Below, one piece after another: positions 9,524 through 18,510 of a DNA stretch of 64,000 bases (positions are counted from its first letter, which is position 1; the number at the start of each line of letters is the position of its first letter). A program made the translations under genes and the position numbers. The notes under the pieces are model-generated. The model had not been told where the DNA came from and searched no databases. It worked only from the letters and a program-made list of their open reading frames with translations. The DNA is from Chryseobacterium elymi (lineage in GTDB: Bacteria > Bacteroidota > Bacteroidia > Flavobacteriales > Weeksellaceae). The stretch covers positions 124,001 to 188,000 of the forward strand of contig NZ_QNUH01000007.1 of the NCBI RefSeq assembly GCF_003385495.1, in the 5' to 3' direction.

Positions 9524-12184
9524 TTAATCTGCTAAATTGGGTGACAACCACTTTCTTGCTTCCTGAATGCTACAGCCTCTTCTTTCTGCATAATCTTTTA
9601 GCTGGTCTTCGGTTATTTTTCCAAGTCCAAAATATTTAGCATGCGGGCTTCCGAAATAATATCCGGAAACGGAGGCCGTTGGGAACATTGCCAGACTTTC
9701 GGTAAGGAAAACTCCGGTGTTCTCTTCTACTTTTAAAAGATCCCAGATGGTCTTCTTTTCCAGGTGGTCCGGACATGCGGGATATCCGGGTGCAGGACGG
9801 ACTCCTTTGTATTTTTCTGCGATCAGTTCTTCATTGCTTAAATTTTCCTGGTTGGCATAGCCCCAATATTCTGTTCTTACTTTTTTATGTAAAAATTCTG
9901 CAAAAGCTTCTGCGAATCTGTCAGCCAAAGCTTTTACCATGATGGCATTGTAATCATCATTGGCTTTTTCATATTCTTCTGCAAGTTCGTCTGTACCAAA
10001 ACCTGTAGTTACACAGAAAGCTCCTACATAATCTGTTTTACCGGAAGCCTGAGGAGCAATAAAGTCACTTAATGCTAAATATTCTTTCCCTTTTGAACGC
10101 TGGGCCTGTTGTCTTAAGGTTAAGAATCTGGCCTGTTCTTCATTATTTTCGTCAAAGATTAAGATATCATCGGTATCATTGGAGTTGGCCTTGAAAATTC
10201 CGAAGATGGCTTTTGCTTTCAGCAGTTTTTCATCAAGGATTCTTTTTAAAATAACCTGGGCATCTTTAAACAATTCTTTAGCCTGGGCTCCTACCACCTC
10301 ATCTTCTAAAATATTCGGGTACTTCCCGTGAAGGTCCCAGCTTCTGAAGAATGGCGACCAGTCAACAAACGGAAGCAATTCGTTCAGATCCTGGTCTTCT
10401 ATGACGGTTACCCCTAAATTATTCGGTGTAAAAATTTCTTCATTTTCCCAATCGATACTGAAATGATTTTTTCTGGCTTCTTCAATGGAAGCATAGTCTT
10501 TATCAATTTGCCTGTTCAGAAACTTCTCACGGAAATCAGAGTATTCGTCTTTCAGGTCTGAAACATAATCTTTGTTTCTGTCGCCTAACAAGGAGCTCAC
10601 TACGTTTACTGCCCTTGAGGCATCATTAACGTGAACTACTGCATTTTTATATTTCAAATCGATTTTCACAGCGGTGTGGGCTTTTGATGTGGTTGCACCG
10701 CCAATCAACAGAGGAAAATTAAGGTTTTGTCTTTCCAATTCAGAAGCGATATATACCATCTCATCAAGACTTGGTGTGATCAATCCGCTTAATCCGATAA
10801 CATCAACTTTCTGTTCAATAGCCGTCTGAATAATTTTCTCTGCAGGCACCATAACTCCAAGGTCCACAATTTCATAATTGTTACAGCCCAATACCACACT
10901 TACGATGTTTTTTCCAATATCATGAACATCACCTTTTACCGTCGCCATCAGAATTTTTCCGTTAGCTGGCCTTGTGCCGTCTTTTTCGGCTTCAATAAAA
11001 GGCTGCAGATAAGCCACTGCTCTTTTCATTACCCTTGCCGATTTTACCACCTGTGGAAGGAACATTTTCCCACTTCCGAAAAGGTCTCCCACAACGCCCA
11101 TTCCGGTCATAAGATTAACTTCAATAACATGCAATGGTTTTGCGGCCTGTTTTCTGGCCTCTTCTACATCTTCTTCGATAAAACGGTCGATTCCTTTTAC
11201 CAAAGCATGGGTAATTCTATCCTGTAAAGGCCTTGTTCGCCATTCGAGATCTTCAACGATTTCTTTTTTGACGGATTTATTTTTTTCGGAATACTCCAGA
11301 AGTCTTTCTGTAGCATCTTCTCTTTTGTCAAGAATCACATCTTCTACAAGCTCCAGAAGTTCTTTATTGATCTCATCATATACTTCCAGCATAGAAGGGT
11401 TCACAATACCAATATTCATCCCGGCCTGAATGGCATGGTAAAGGAATACGGAGTGCATGGCTTCTCTTACGGTATCATTTCCACGGAACGAAAACGAAAC
11501 ATTACTCACACCACCACTCACGGAGGCATAGGGAAGATTCTGTCTTACCCATCTGGTGGCTTCAATGAAATCGATAGCGTTTCTTCTATGTTCTTCCATT
11601 CCTGTTGCCACAGGGAAAATATTCAGGTCGAAAATAATATCTTCAGCCGGGAAACCTACCTGATTAACCAAAATATCATACGACCGTTTTGAAATCTCAA
11701 GTCTGCGATCATAATTGTCTGCCTGTCCTGATTCATCAAATGCCATTACAATGACTGCAGCACCGTATCTTTTTACGGCTTTGGCCTGCTTGATAAATTC
11801 TTCTTCACCACCCTTGAGACTGATGGAATTGACGACACATTTACCTTGTGCCACCTGAAGGCCGGCTTCCAGGATCTCCCATTTGGAAGAGTCAATCATG
11901 ATGGGAATTCTCGATATATCTGGTTCTGACGCTATTAAATTCAGAAATTTAATCATGGAAGCTTTTCCATCGATCAAACCGTCATCGAAATTGACATCAA
12001 GGATCTGTGCACCGCCTTCTACCTGATGGCGGGCAATATCGAGTGCTTCAGAGAATTTCTCCTCTTTGATCAGTCTTAAAAATTTTTTGGAGCCGGCAAC
12101 ATTGGTTCTCTCACCAACATTGATGAAATTACTTTCCGGCGTTATAATAAGAGGCTCAAGGCCCGACAATCTTAAATATTTCAT
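9524..12184 (-). CDS. metH: Methionine synthase, folate/cobalamin/activation part
   Basis: This is the C-terminal two-thirds of cobalamin-dependent methionine synthase (886 residues). It carries the methyl-THF binding domain (from [15 protein letters not shown], about 20-300), the cap and B12 domain with the lower-ligand motif DVHDIGKN (His near 421), and the activation domain with [12 protein letters not shown] and [12 protein letters not shown]. It has no homocysteine/zinc domain; that is encoded separately at 13365-14399, with a desaturase gene between. The two proteins must act together to do the work of E. coli MetH. It starts 6 bases after the desaturase stop. Confidence 0.95.
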   Translation of the reverse strand: MKYLRLSGLEPLIITPESNFINVGERTNVAGSKKFLRLIKEEKFSEALDIARHQVEGGAQILDVNFDDGLIDGKASMIKFLNLIASEPDISRIPIMIDSSKWEILEAGLQVAQGKCVVNSISLKGGEEEFIKQAKAVKRYGAAVIVMAFDESGQADNYDRRLEISKRSYDILVNQVGFPAEDIIFDLNIFPVATGMEEHRRNAIDFIEATRWVRQNLPYASVSGGVSNVSFSFRGNDTVREAMHSVFLYHAIQAGMNIGIVNPSMLEVYDEINKELLELVEDVILDKREDATERLLEYSEKNKSVKKEIVEDLEWRTRPLQDRITHALVKGIDRFIEEDVEEARKQAAKPLHVIEVNLMTGMGVVGDLFGSGKMFLPQVVKSARVMKRAVAYLQPFIEAEKDGTRPANGKILMATVKGDVHDIGKNIVSVVLGCNNYEIVDLGVMVPAEKIIQTAIEQKVDVIGLSGLITPSLDEMVYIASELERQNLNFPLLIGGATTSKAHTAVKIDLKYKNAVVHVNDASRAVNVVSSLLGDRNKDYVSDLKDEYSDFREKFLNRQIDKDYASIEEARKNHFSIDWENEEIFTPNNLGVTVIEDQDLNELLPFVDWSPFFRSWDLHGKYPNILEDEVVGAQAKELFKDAQVILKRILDEKLLKAKAIFGIFKANSNDTDDILIFDENNEEQARFLTLRQQAQRSKGKEYLALSDFIAPQASGKTDYVGAFCVTTGFGTDELAEEYEKANDDYNAIMVKALADRFAEAFAEFLHKKVRTEYWGYANQENLSNEELIAEKYKGVRPAPGYPACPDHLEKKTIWDLLKVEENTGVFLTESLAMFPTASVSGYYFGSPHAKYFGLGKITEDQLKDYAERRGCSIQEARKWLSPNLAD

Positions 12185-12190
12185 TAATTT

Positions 12191-13282
12191 TTATTCTTCT
12201 AAAATATAATAGGCGTTGTTTGCATTCTGCCGCAGCAGGTCTACATGCTTGCCTAAAGCAGTAAAAATTGGAAATCTTTTATAAGCTAAGTTGTGTTCTT
12301 TTGCAAATTCTTCGATCTCTTCTGTGATCTCGTTATAGTACATATAGCTGTAATTCGGAAAAAGATGATGGGCCACATGAAAATTAAAATTCCCCAAAAT
12401 ATTTCTCACCAGCCAGTTATTTTCTTTTAAATCATTGGTTACCTCAAACTGGTGACGGAGCCAACTGAAAGGAAGTCCATTTTTTGTATCTAATTTTGGA
12501 AAAGCATTATCAGGAAGCGGATGCAATGGCAGTAATACAAACAGCGCAAAAATACTCGCCGCAATGATCTGAAGGCCCCACGCTCCCAAAGCTAAGCCTA
12601 TGGATACTTTAAAGAACAGGATAGGCACTATAATCTGATAAAAGAAATAGAACAGCTTATAAATCACCATTTTTATTTTTTCAATGAAAGGAATTGAACC
12701 CTGAGTCTTTAAAATTACTCTTTCTTTATCAAAAAAATCCCTGAAATCCCTGATAAACATCCAATTGAACAGGTAAAGAGGATATACCAGAAAGAAAAAC
12801 CTATGTTGATATTTCTGAATTCCTTTTGCTTTAACCCATGGAACAATTAAAAGCAGGCCACTCTGCTCTATATCCGTATCCCATCCATCCACATTCGGGT
12901 AGGCGTGATGGCTGGCAATATGTCTTTTCTTCCAGATGTATGAATTAGCTCCTACAAGGTCAAAAATACGCAGCACGAGCGAGTTCAGTCTTTTACTTTT
13001 ATAAATGTTATTGTGAGCAGCTTCATGGATCAGGTTTAAATAAATCAACACCAAAGAAATCCCCATTAAAACAAAGCTTCCGATATATATCCAGGATTTG
13101 TCAGCATTAAATAAAGCAAAGAAATACAACGCAAAATAGACCAAAGGCAGGATAATCGCTTTGATCTGTATATAAACATCTCTGTTCTCCGGAATTTGTT
13201 CTAACCGCTGATTCACTTTATTTCTTAGTTCATTAAAAAGTCTTATATCCTCTGAATTTTTCAAGTAACCTGGCTTTTCCAT
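12191..13282 (-). CDS. Membrane fatty acid desaturase (DesA3/linoleoyl-CoA type)
   Basis: Integral membrane di-iron acyl desaturase of 363 residues. All three histidine boxes are present: HEAAH (near 86), HIASHH (near 122) and HVAHHLFP (near 303). Hydrophobic pairs lie near 45-90 and 210-260, as usual for the family. N-terminal residues 1-40 are hydrophilic, without a cytochrome b5 domain. It sits inside the methionine operon between the two halves of methionine synthase, 6 bases before the MetH C-terminal part and 82 bases after the N-terminal part. No own promoter with a full TAnnTTTG box was found in that 82-base gap. The substrate and double-bond position cannot be read. Confidence 0.9.
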   Translation of the reverse strand: MEKPGYLKNSEDIRLFNELRNKVNQRLEQIPENRDVYIQIKAIILPLVYFALYFFALFNADKSWIYIGSFVLMGISLVLIYLNLIHEAAHNNIYKSKRLNSLVLRIFDLVGANSYIWKKRHIASHHAYPNVDGWDTDIEQSGLLLIVPWVKAKGIQKYQHRFFFLVYPLYLFNWMFIRDFRDFFDKERVILKTQGSIPFIEKIKMVIYKLFYFFYQIIVPILFFKVSIGLALGAWGLQIIAASIFALFVLLPLHPLPDNAFPKLDTKNGLPFSWLRHQFEVTNDLKENNWLVRNILGNFNFHVAHHLFPNYSYMYYNEITEEIEEFAKEHNLAYKRFPIFTALGKHVDLLRQNANNAYYILEE

Positions 13283-13364
13283 AATGTTAAATTTTGTGAC
13301 TTATTTAAAGATAACATTTATACTCAAGCACTTACTCCATATTTAATTAAAAAAATCTATTAAA

Positions 13365-14399
13365 TCAGACAAATTTTTTCAATTTTCTTGGAGAATATTC
13401 TGCTACCAGATCTGCAATGGCTTTGATGTGGTCCGGCGTGGTTCCGCAGCATCCGCCTATAATATTGATCAATCCCTTCTCTACATATTCTTTAATCTGT
13501 CTTGCCATATCTTCCGGTGTCTCATCATATTTTCCGAAAGCATTCGGAAGTCCGGCATTCGGATAGGCTGAAACATAAAATTCTGAATTATGGGCTAATG
13601 TTTCCAGATACGGCGTCAGCTGATCAGCACCAAGGGCACAGTTGAAACCGACACTCAGTAAATTTAAATGTGATACTGAGATCAGGAATGCTTCTGCCGT
13701 CTGTCCACTCAAAGTTCTTCCTGAAGCATCTGTAATGGTACCAGAAACCATGATTGGAATTTTTATATTCCTTTCTTCCTGAATCTCATCAATCGCGAAA
13801 AGAGCTGCTTTTGCATTCAGGGTATCGAAGATGGTTTCTACCAGAAGAATATCTGAACCGCCATCCAGCAAAGCTTCACACTGCTGTTTGTAAGCAACCC
13901 TCAGCTCTTCAAAAGTAATAGCTCTGTACCCTGGATCATTCACATCCGGACTTAAGCTTGCTGTTCTGTTGGTAGGTCCTATGGAGCCTGCAACAAATCT
14001 TGGCTTATCGGGATTTTTAGCGGTAAACTCATCACAGGCTTTTCTTGCGATTTTTGCTGATTCATAATTCAGTTCGTAAACCAATTCTTCCATGTGATAA
14101 TCTGCCATAGCGATTGTCGTTCCTGAGAAAGTGTTGGTTTCGATAATATCAGCTCCTGCTTCCAGATATTTTTTGTGAACTTCTTCGATTGCCTGAGGCT
14201 GGGTCAAAGAAAGCAAATCGTTATTTCCTTTTACCGGATGTTCCCAGTCTTTGAAACGTTCGCCACGATAATCTTCTTCTTCAAACTTATAACGCTGAAG
14301 CATGGTTCCCATGGCGCCGTCAAGAATTAATATTCTCTCGGATATTGCCTGGTATAGTTGTTCTGAATTTTTCATTGTATAAATTTCGGCTGAAGCCAT
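13365..14399 (-). CDS. metH: Homocysteine S-methyltransferase domain (N-terminal half of split MetH)
   Basis: Binds and activates homocysteine through zinc. Its 344 residues form a BHMT-like barrel beginning [17 protein letters not shown]. The zinc ligands are the Cys in GFNCALGA and the double Cys in [11 protein letters not shown]. In most bacteria this domain is fused to the folate/B12 domains; here it stands alone, 30 bases after metZ. The likely start is the ATG at 14375 (MKNSEQLYQ), as residues 1-8 of the longer form are not family-like. It completes the enzyme encoded at 9524-12184. Confidence 0.93.
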   Translation of the reverse strand: MASAEIYTMKNSEQLYQAISERILILDGAMGTMLQRYKFEEEDYRGERFKDWEHPVKGNNDLLSLTQPQAIEEVHKKYLEAGADIIETNTFSGTTIAMADYHMEELVYELNYESAKIARKACDEFTAKNPDKPRFVAGSIGPTNRTASLSPDVNDPGYRAITFEELRVAYKQQCEALLDGGSDILLVETIFDTLNAKAALFAIDEIQEERNIKIPIMVSGTITDASGRTLSGQTAEAFLISVSHLNLLSVGFNCALGADQLTPYLETLAHNSEFYVSAYPNAGLPNAFGKYDETPEDMARQIKEYVEKGLINIIGGCCGTTPDHIKAIADLVAEYSPRKLKKFV

Positions 14400-14428
14400 T
14401 TAAGTTATTTCATTAAACATATATTGAA

Positions 14429-15589
14429 TTAATCCAGGGCCTGCTTTAAATCTGCTATGATATCATCCACATGCTCAAGACCTACCGAACAGCGTACCAG
14501 ACCTGCGGTAATACCTACTTCGTTTCTTTCCTCATCGGTCAGTTTTGAATGGGTAGTTGATGCCGGATGGGTTACAATCGTTCTTGTATCTCCTAAATTG
14601 GCAGAAAGCGAGCACAATTTTATTTTATCCAGGAAGTTTCTTCCCCCTTCTATTCCGCCTTTAATTTCAAAAGCTACGATATTTCCACCCAACTTCATCT
14701 GTTTTTTAGCAATTTCATAACTTGGATGAGATTTTAGGAAAGGATATTTTACCAGTTCTACATTGGGATGGCTCTCTAAAAACTCAGCCACCTTCAAAGC
14801 ATTCTCACAATGTTTTTCAACACGGATAGCTAGTGTTTCAAGGCTTTTTGACAATACCCATGCGTTGAAAGGTGACATCGCCGGTCCGGTATTTCTTGCA
14901 AAAAGATAAATCTCTCTTATAAGGTCGGCTTTTCCTACAGCTACTCCACCTAATACTCTTCCCTGGCCGTCAATAAGTTTTGTTGCAGAATGTACAACAA
15001 CATCTGCACCGTATTTAATGGGCTGTTGCAGATAAGGCGTTGCAAAGCAGTTATCTACAATGAAGATTAGGTTATGTTTTTTTGCAATCTGCCCAAAAAA
15101 TTCAAGATCCAGAATCTCAATAGCCGGATTGGTTGGAGTTTCGAGATACAAAATTTTTGTATTAGGCTTAATATACTGCTCTACATTTTCTGCATCTCCA
15201 GCTTTAAAATAAGTGGTTTCGATATTCCATTTCGGGAAATACTTGGTAAACAAGGTATGGGTAGATCCGAACACCGACTGGCAGCTGACAATATGATCAC
15301 CGGCATTCAATAAAGCCGCAAATGTTGAATAAATGGCAGCCATTCCCGTTGCAAATGCATACCCGGCTTCTGCGCCTTCCATTATTGCAATCTTATCAGT
15401 GAACTCTGTCACATTCGGGTTTGAAAAACGGCTGTACAGGTTTTTAGGTTTTTCTTCAGCGAAGCTTGCTCTCATATCTTCTGCATCCTGAAATATAAAA
15501 CTGGATGTAAGATATAATGGTGTTGTATGTTCATCAAACTGGGTTCTTTCAGTCTGGGTTCTTATTGCTGATGTTTCAAAATTTTCCAT
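14429..15589 (-). CDS. metZ: O-succinyl/acetylhomoserine sulfhydrylase (Cys/Met metabolism PLP enzyme)
   Basis: Cytoplasmic PLP-dependent enzyme of 386 residues. The PLP lysine is in VHSATKLIDGQGR (near 205). The phosphate-binding FATGMAAIYST and the substrate-binding NLYSRFSNPN are present, and the C-terminus has CSLSANLGDTRTIVTHPASTT. Direct sulfhydrylation of activated homoserine to homocysteine fits the operon, because no separate cystathionine beta-lyase is encoded here. Family members also include cystathionine gamma-synthase, so the exact reaction is inferred from context. It is separated from the upstream dehydrogenase by an inverted-repeat gap (15590-15681). Confidence 0.88.
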   Translation of the reverse strand: MENFETSAIRTQTERTQFDEHTTPLYLTSSFIFQDAEDMRASFAEEKPKNLYSRFSNPNVTEFTDKIAIMEGAEAGYAFATGMAAIYSTFAALLNAGDHIVSCQSVFGSTHTLFTKYFPKWNIETTYFKAGDAENVEQYIKPNTKILYLETPTNPAIEILDLEFFGQIAKKHNLIFIVDNCFATPYLQQPIKYGADVVVHSATKLIDGQGRVLGGVAVGKADLIREIYLFARNTGPAMSPFNAWVLSKSLETLAIRVEKHCENALKVAEFLESHPNVELVKYPFLKSHPSYEIAKKQMKLGGNIVAFEIKGGIEGGRNFLDKIKLCSLSANLGDTRTIVTHPASTTHSKLTDEERNEVGITAGLVRCSVGLEHVDDIIADLKQALD

Positions 15590-15599
15590 ATAGTTTAAT

Positions 15600-15681
15600 T
15601 ATCAATGTACCAATGAATCAATATAACAATGTATCAATGATTGCTAGACTGTTACATTGCTATATTGTTACATTATTAATA
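15600..15681. repeat. Imperfect inverted repeat inside the methionine operon
   Basis: The 92-base gap between metZ and the homoserine dehydrogenase gene is built from short units like CAATGTA and CAATATA. An 18-nt arm at 15619-15636 (CAATATAACAATGTATCA) pairs with 15650-15667 (TGTTACATTGCTATATTG) with two mismatches and a 13-nt loop. The region at 25110-25215 has the same vocabulary (TTGGTACATTGTTACATT, GATTGCTATATT). Confidence 0.6.
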
Positions 15682-17220
15682 TTATTTCGTTTCACTTACT
15701 CTTAAAATATCTCCAAAAACTCCTCTTGCCGTTACCTGAGCTCCGGCTCCGGCTCCCATGATCACGATTGGGTTTTCGCCATAACTTTCTGTATAGATCT
15801 CAAAAATAGAGTCTGAACCTTTCAGCTGACCTAAAGCAGAACTACCAGGCACGGAAACCAATTTCACATCAAGCTGACCTTTGTCTTTCTGAAGGTCACC
15901 GTGAAGATCGCCAACATAACGAAGCACATGTCCAGGCTCCTGCCCTTCTTTGGTTTTCTGGTATTCTTCATCCAGTTCATCCAGTCTTGAGATAAATTCA
16001 TTTTTATCTACGGACAGAAGATCTTCATGAATTAAATTTTGAATGTTGATATCCTGGAATTCATTGATCAGATCTAATTCTCTTGCCAGAATCAGAAGTT
16101 TCCTTGCTACATCGTTTCCGGAAAGGTCTTCACGCGGATCAGGTTCTGTATACCCTTTTTCCATTGCTTCCCCGATAATGGTTGAGAATTTATCGTTTCT
16201 CACAGAGAAATTATTAAAAATATAGCTCAACGATCCGGAGAATACTCCTTTTATTCTGGTAATATTTTCTCCTGAAAGATGTAATAGTTTTATGGTATCA
16301 ATCAATGGAAGGCCTGCTCCTACATTGGTTTCATAAAGATAACGTCTGTTATTTTTGCTCAACGTATATCTTAGTTTACGATATTCTTCTATGGGAAGAG
16401 TATTGAAAATTTTGTTGGATGAAACCAGGTCAAAACCGTTTTCAGCCAGCGCATGGTAATTTTTTACAAAATCTTTGCTTGCCGTATTATCTACCACGAT
16501 CAGGTTTTCCAACTGATTTTCTTTTGAAAAATTGATAAGCTCTTCTACATTTGACGAATGTTCTGCTGTTAAAACCTCATCATTCCAGTCTGCATTGAAA
16601 CCCTTTTTATTGAAAGCTATTTTTCTTGAATTGGCTACTGCAACGACTTTAAGGTCTATCTTTTTACGTCTCCTTATTTCTTCAGACGATCGTAAAACCT
16701 GTTCTATTAATGTTTTCCCGACGTTACCGTGGCCAATGATTGCCAGATGAACGGTTTTAGGCTTTTTGAAAATTTCGGATTCAATGATATTTTTCGTTTT
16801 CTCATCCTGGGAAGAGGTAACAACAATATTCACTCTCTTTTCGGCTGCCACCTGATTGAGAAGAAGTGGAAAGACATTGTTTCTGGCCAGCTCTGCAAGA
16901 ACTTTATTGAAATCTTCCGCTACAAATCCGAGTACAGAAACATTATTGATGCTGTAAATCTGTGAAACTTTTCCTGATTTTCTTTCTGCTTCAAACTCAT
17001 CGATCAGGCAGGTCACTGCTTTTTCTGCATCAGCTTCATTTACGAGAATAGATATTCCGTTTTCGATGGCCTGCTGGGAGATCACTCCTACACTGATGCG
17101 CGCCAAAGTAAGCGCTTTAAAAATTCTTCCGTCGATTCCGATCTCACCCAGGAAATCTTCTCCTTCAAACTTGATGATTGATCTGTTTTTTAAAAACTTT
17201 ATCTCGTTAGCATTTCTCAT
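15682..17220 (-). CDS. hom: Homoserine dehydrogenase with N-terminal ACT region, no kinase domain
   Basis: Reduces aspartate semialdehyde to homoserine. The first 150 residues resemble the tandem ACT regulatory region of ThrA-type bifunctional enzymes (GRIFKALTLARISVGVISQ, SIIKFEGEDF), but the aspartokinase catalytic domain is absent. The NAD(P) site is IGHGNVGKTLIEQ (near 165-177). Family signatures follow: NVGAGLPLIDTIKLL, IKGVFSGSLSYIF, GYTEPDPREDLSGNDVARK. The length is 512. It starts one base after the acyltransferase stop, so the two are translationally close. The ACT region suggests feedback control by an amino acid, probably threonine or methionine (inference). Confidence 0.93.
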   Translation of the reverse strand: MRNANEIKFLKNRSIIKFEGEDFLGEIGIDGRIFKALTLARISVGVISQQAIENGISILVNEADAEKAVTCLIDEFEAERKSGKVSQIYSINNVSVLGFVAEDFNKVLAELARNNVFPLLLNQVAAEKRVNIVVTSSQDEKTKNIIESEIFKKPKTVHLAIIGHGNVGKTLIEQVLRSSEEIRRRKKIDLKVVAVANSRKIAFNKKGFNADWNDEVLTAEHSSNVEELINFSKENQLENLIVVDNTASKDFVKNYHALAENGFDLVSSNKIFNTLPIEEYRKLRYTLSKNNRRYLYETNVGAGLPLIDTIKLLHLSGENITRIKGVFSGSLSYIFNNFSVRNDKFSTIIGEAMEKGYTEPDPREDLSGNDVARKLLILARELDLINEFQDINIQNLIHEDLLSVDKNEFISRLDELDEEYQKTKEGQEPGHVLRYVGDLHGDLQKDKGQLDVKLVSVPGSSALGQLKGSDSIFEIYTESYGENPIVIMGAGAGAQVTARGVFGDILRVSETK

Positions 17221-17221
17221 T

Positions 17222-18160
17222 CTACAAAATATTTTTTATGATAGTATTTAATTGTTCATATTCCATTAGGAAGGCATCATGCCCGTGAATTGACTGTATT
17301 TCATGATAGAAAACCTCTTTCTTTTTCTCTTTCAGCTGCTCAAAGCACATTCGAATTTCTGAAGCGGGGAAAAATAAATCTGTGTCTACTGCAATTAAGT
17401 GCATTCGGGCACTGATTTTTGTTAACTGCTCTTCTTCAGTGTTCATATTCATCAGCAAGTGATTCATCAGCTTATAGGATTTTAAACTAAACCTTTCGTT
17501 TAATGAATTTCCGTGATAAACCAACCAATCTTCGGACTCTAACCGCTGTTTTTTTTGATCGTATCTATTTTGGAATCTGTCATTTAAGGACTGAGGTGTT
17601 CTGTAACACAGCATAGCATGGATTCTCGCTTTCTGCAGGGGCTCATCATTTCCGTTGAGCAGAAATTTCTGAACCAGGCATTGTGCATGAAGCCAGTCAT
17701 GGGTTTTAAAATCGCAGGCAATAGGAATAAAGATTTCTGCCAACTGTGGTTGCTTGGCAAGCATTTCCCATGCAATCCCTCCTCCGAGTGAACCTCCGAT
17801 AATGGCATATAGGTTTTTGATATGTAAAGCTTCAAGGCCTTTCAGGAATATTTCTGCAATATCTGAAGGTGTGAAGTCTTCGTATTCGTCAATTAAAAAA
17901 TGATCATATCCGTTTCCGGGAATATTGAAACACAGAACGGTATATTGAGTCGTATCAATAACCTGATTTTCACCGATCAGCTTTTTCCACCATCCTTTTT
18001 CACCGGAAACATTTGAATTTCCGGTTAAAGCATGATTGACCAATATAACAGGTGCTGTAAACAAGTCTTTCCCGAAGATCTGATAAGTCAACGGGATATG
18101 GTATTCCTTCTGGGAATAGGTACGATACGAAAGATTAATATAGTTTAGTTCTGTTTTCAA
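17222..18160 (-). CDS. metX: Homoserine O-acyltransferase-like alpha/beta hydrolase (MetX type)
   Basis: Activates homoserine by O-acylation, the first committed step to methionine. It is an alpha/beta-hydrolase fold of 312 residues, shorter than usual MetX (about 350-380). The nucleophile Ser is in GGSLGGG (near 124), the Asp in AVDTDLFFP (near 257) and the His in HGHDAFLMEY (near 292). The oxyanion region is VNHALTGNSNV. The start codon is TTG at 18160: no in-frame ATG exists near it, and the open frame upstream has none. It is the first gene after the SAM-I riboswitch. Acetyl versus succinyl specificity was not deduced. Confidence 0.88.
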   Translation of the reverse strand: MKTELNYINLSYRTYSQKEYHIPLTYQIFGKDLFTAPVILVNHALTGNSNVSGEKGWWKKLIGENQVIDTTQYTVLCFNIPGNGYDHFLIDEYEDFTPSDIAEIFLKGLEALHIKNLYAIIGGSLGGGIAWEMLAKQPQLAEIFIPIACDFKTHDWLHAQCLVQKFLLNGNDEPLQKARIHAMLCYRTPQSLNDRFQNRYDQKKQRLESEDWLVYHGNSLNERFSLKSYKLMNHLLMNMNTEEEQLTKISARMHLIAVDTDLFFPASEIRMCFEQLKEKKKEVFYHEIQSIHGHDAFLMEYEQLNTIIKNIL

Positions 18161-18178
18161 TTCTATTATTTTAATACA

Positions 18179-18331
18179 ATTGAAAATGCCACAGGAATGG
18201 CTGAAAAGAACTTCAGTAAGTTATCTGTCCAAAATAAATTGGTAGAACGTAGCACCTTCTCTGCTTGCACAAAGGGTTGCTAAGGTTTCATAGGGTCTAA
18301 TCCCTCAACCTTTCTTGATAACATTTTCAAT
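18179..18331 (-). promoter_or_regulatory. Possible expression platform: 10-bp closing helix around the riboswitch
   Basis: ATTGAAAATG just before P1 (18322-18331) is exactly complementary to CATTTTCAAT (18179-18188), which lies between P1 and the TTG start. Between P1 and that segment are two small hairpins (CTGAA/TTCAG and GCCA/TGGC). Neither has a T-run, so a transcription terminator is not evident. The helix could tie together the ends of the aptamer near the start region. The direction of the effect is not readable. Confidence 0.45.
18220..18322 (-). ncRNA. SAM-I (S-box) riboswitch leading the methionine operon
   Basis: Read on the minus strand, the S-box core is clear. P1 is GTTATC (18317-18322) with GATAAC (18220-18225). 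The 5' core is CAAGAAAGGTTGAGGGA, followed by GACCCTATGAAACC and TTAGCAACCC, a P3 hairpin (CTTTGTGCAAGCAGAG), AAGGTGCTA and TTCTACC. These are the conserved blocks of the SAM-I family. It lies 60 bases upstream of the metX TTG start and transcription would read straight into it. Binding of S-adenosylmethionine is expected to switch off the whole operon. Confidence 0.93.
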
Positions 18332-18349
18332 ATTTGAATGAACGCTCGG

Positions 18350-18357
18350 CAAAGATA
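18350..18357 (-). promoter_or_regulatory. -7 box of the methionine operon promoter
   Basis: TATCTTTG on the minus strand matches TAnnTTTG exactly and lies 28 bases before the riboswitch P1 helix. No perfect TTG was found about 20 bases further upstream, where a T-rich stretch sits. Confidence 0.6.
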
Positions 18358-18510
18358 AGTCTTTTCTTTTAGATTTTAAAAGAAAAAATATTTAATATTA
18401 AAAAACCGTGTAATAATAAGTGTTTCAAGGCTATGTTAATAATTCTTCAGGTGGAAGGAATTGGAATTATTTTTCAAAAAAACTAACTTCGTACTTGAAA
18501 TTGATGAAAT

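Noticed and set aside
13283-13364. Own promoter for the desaturase
   Set aside because: TATCTTTA is one base off TAnnTTTG, and the only TTG lies 11 bases from it, too near for a -33 box; left as unproven.
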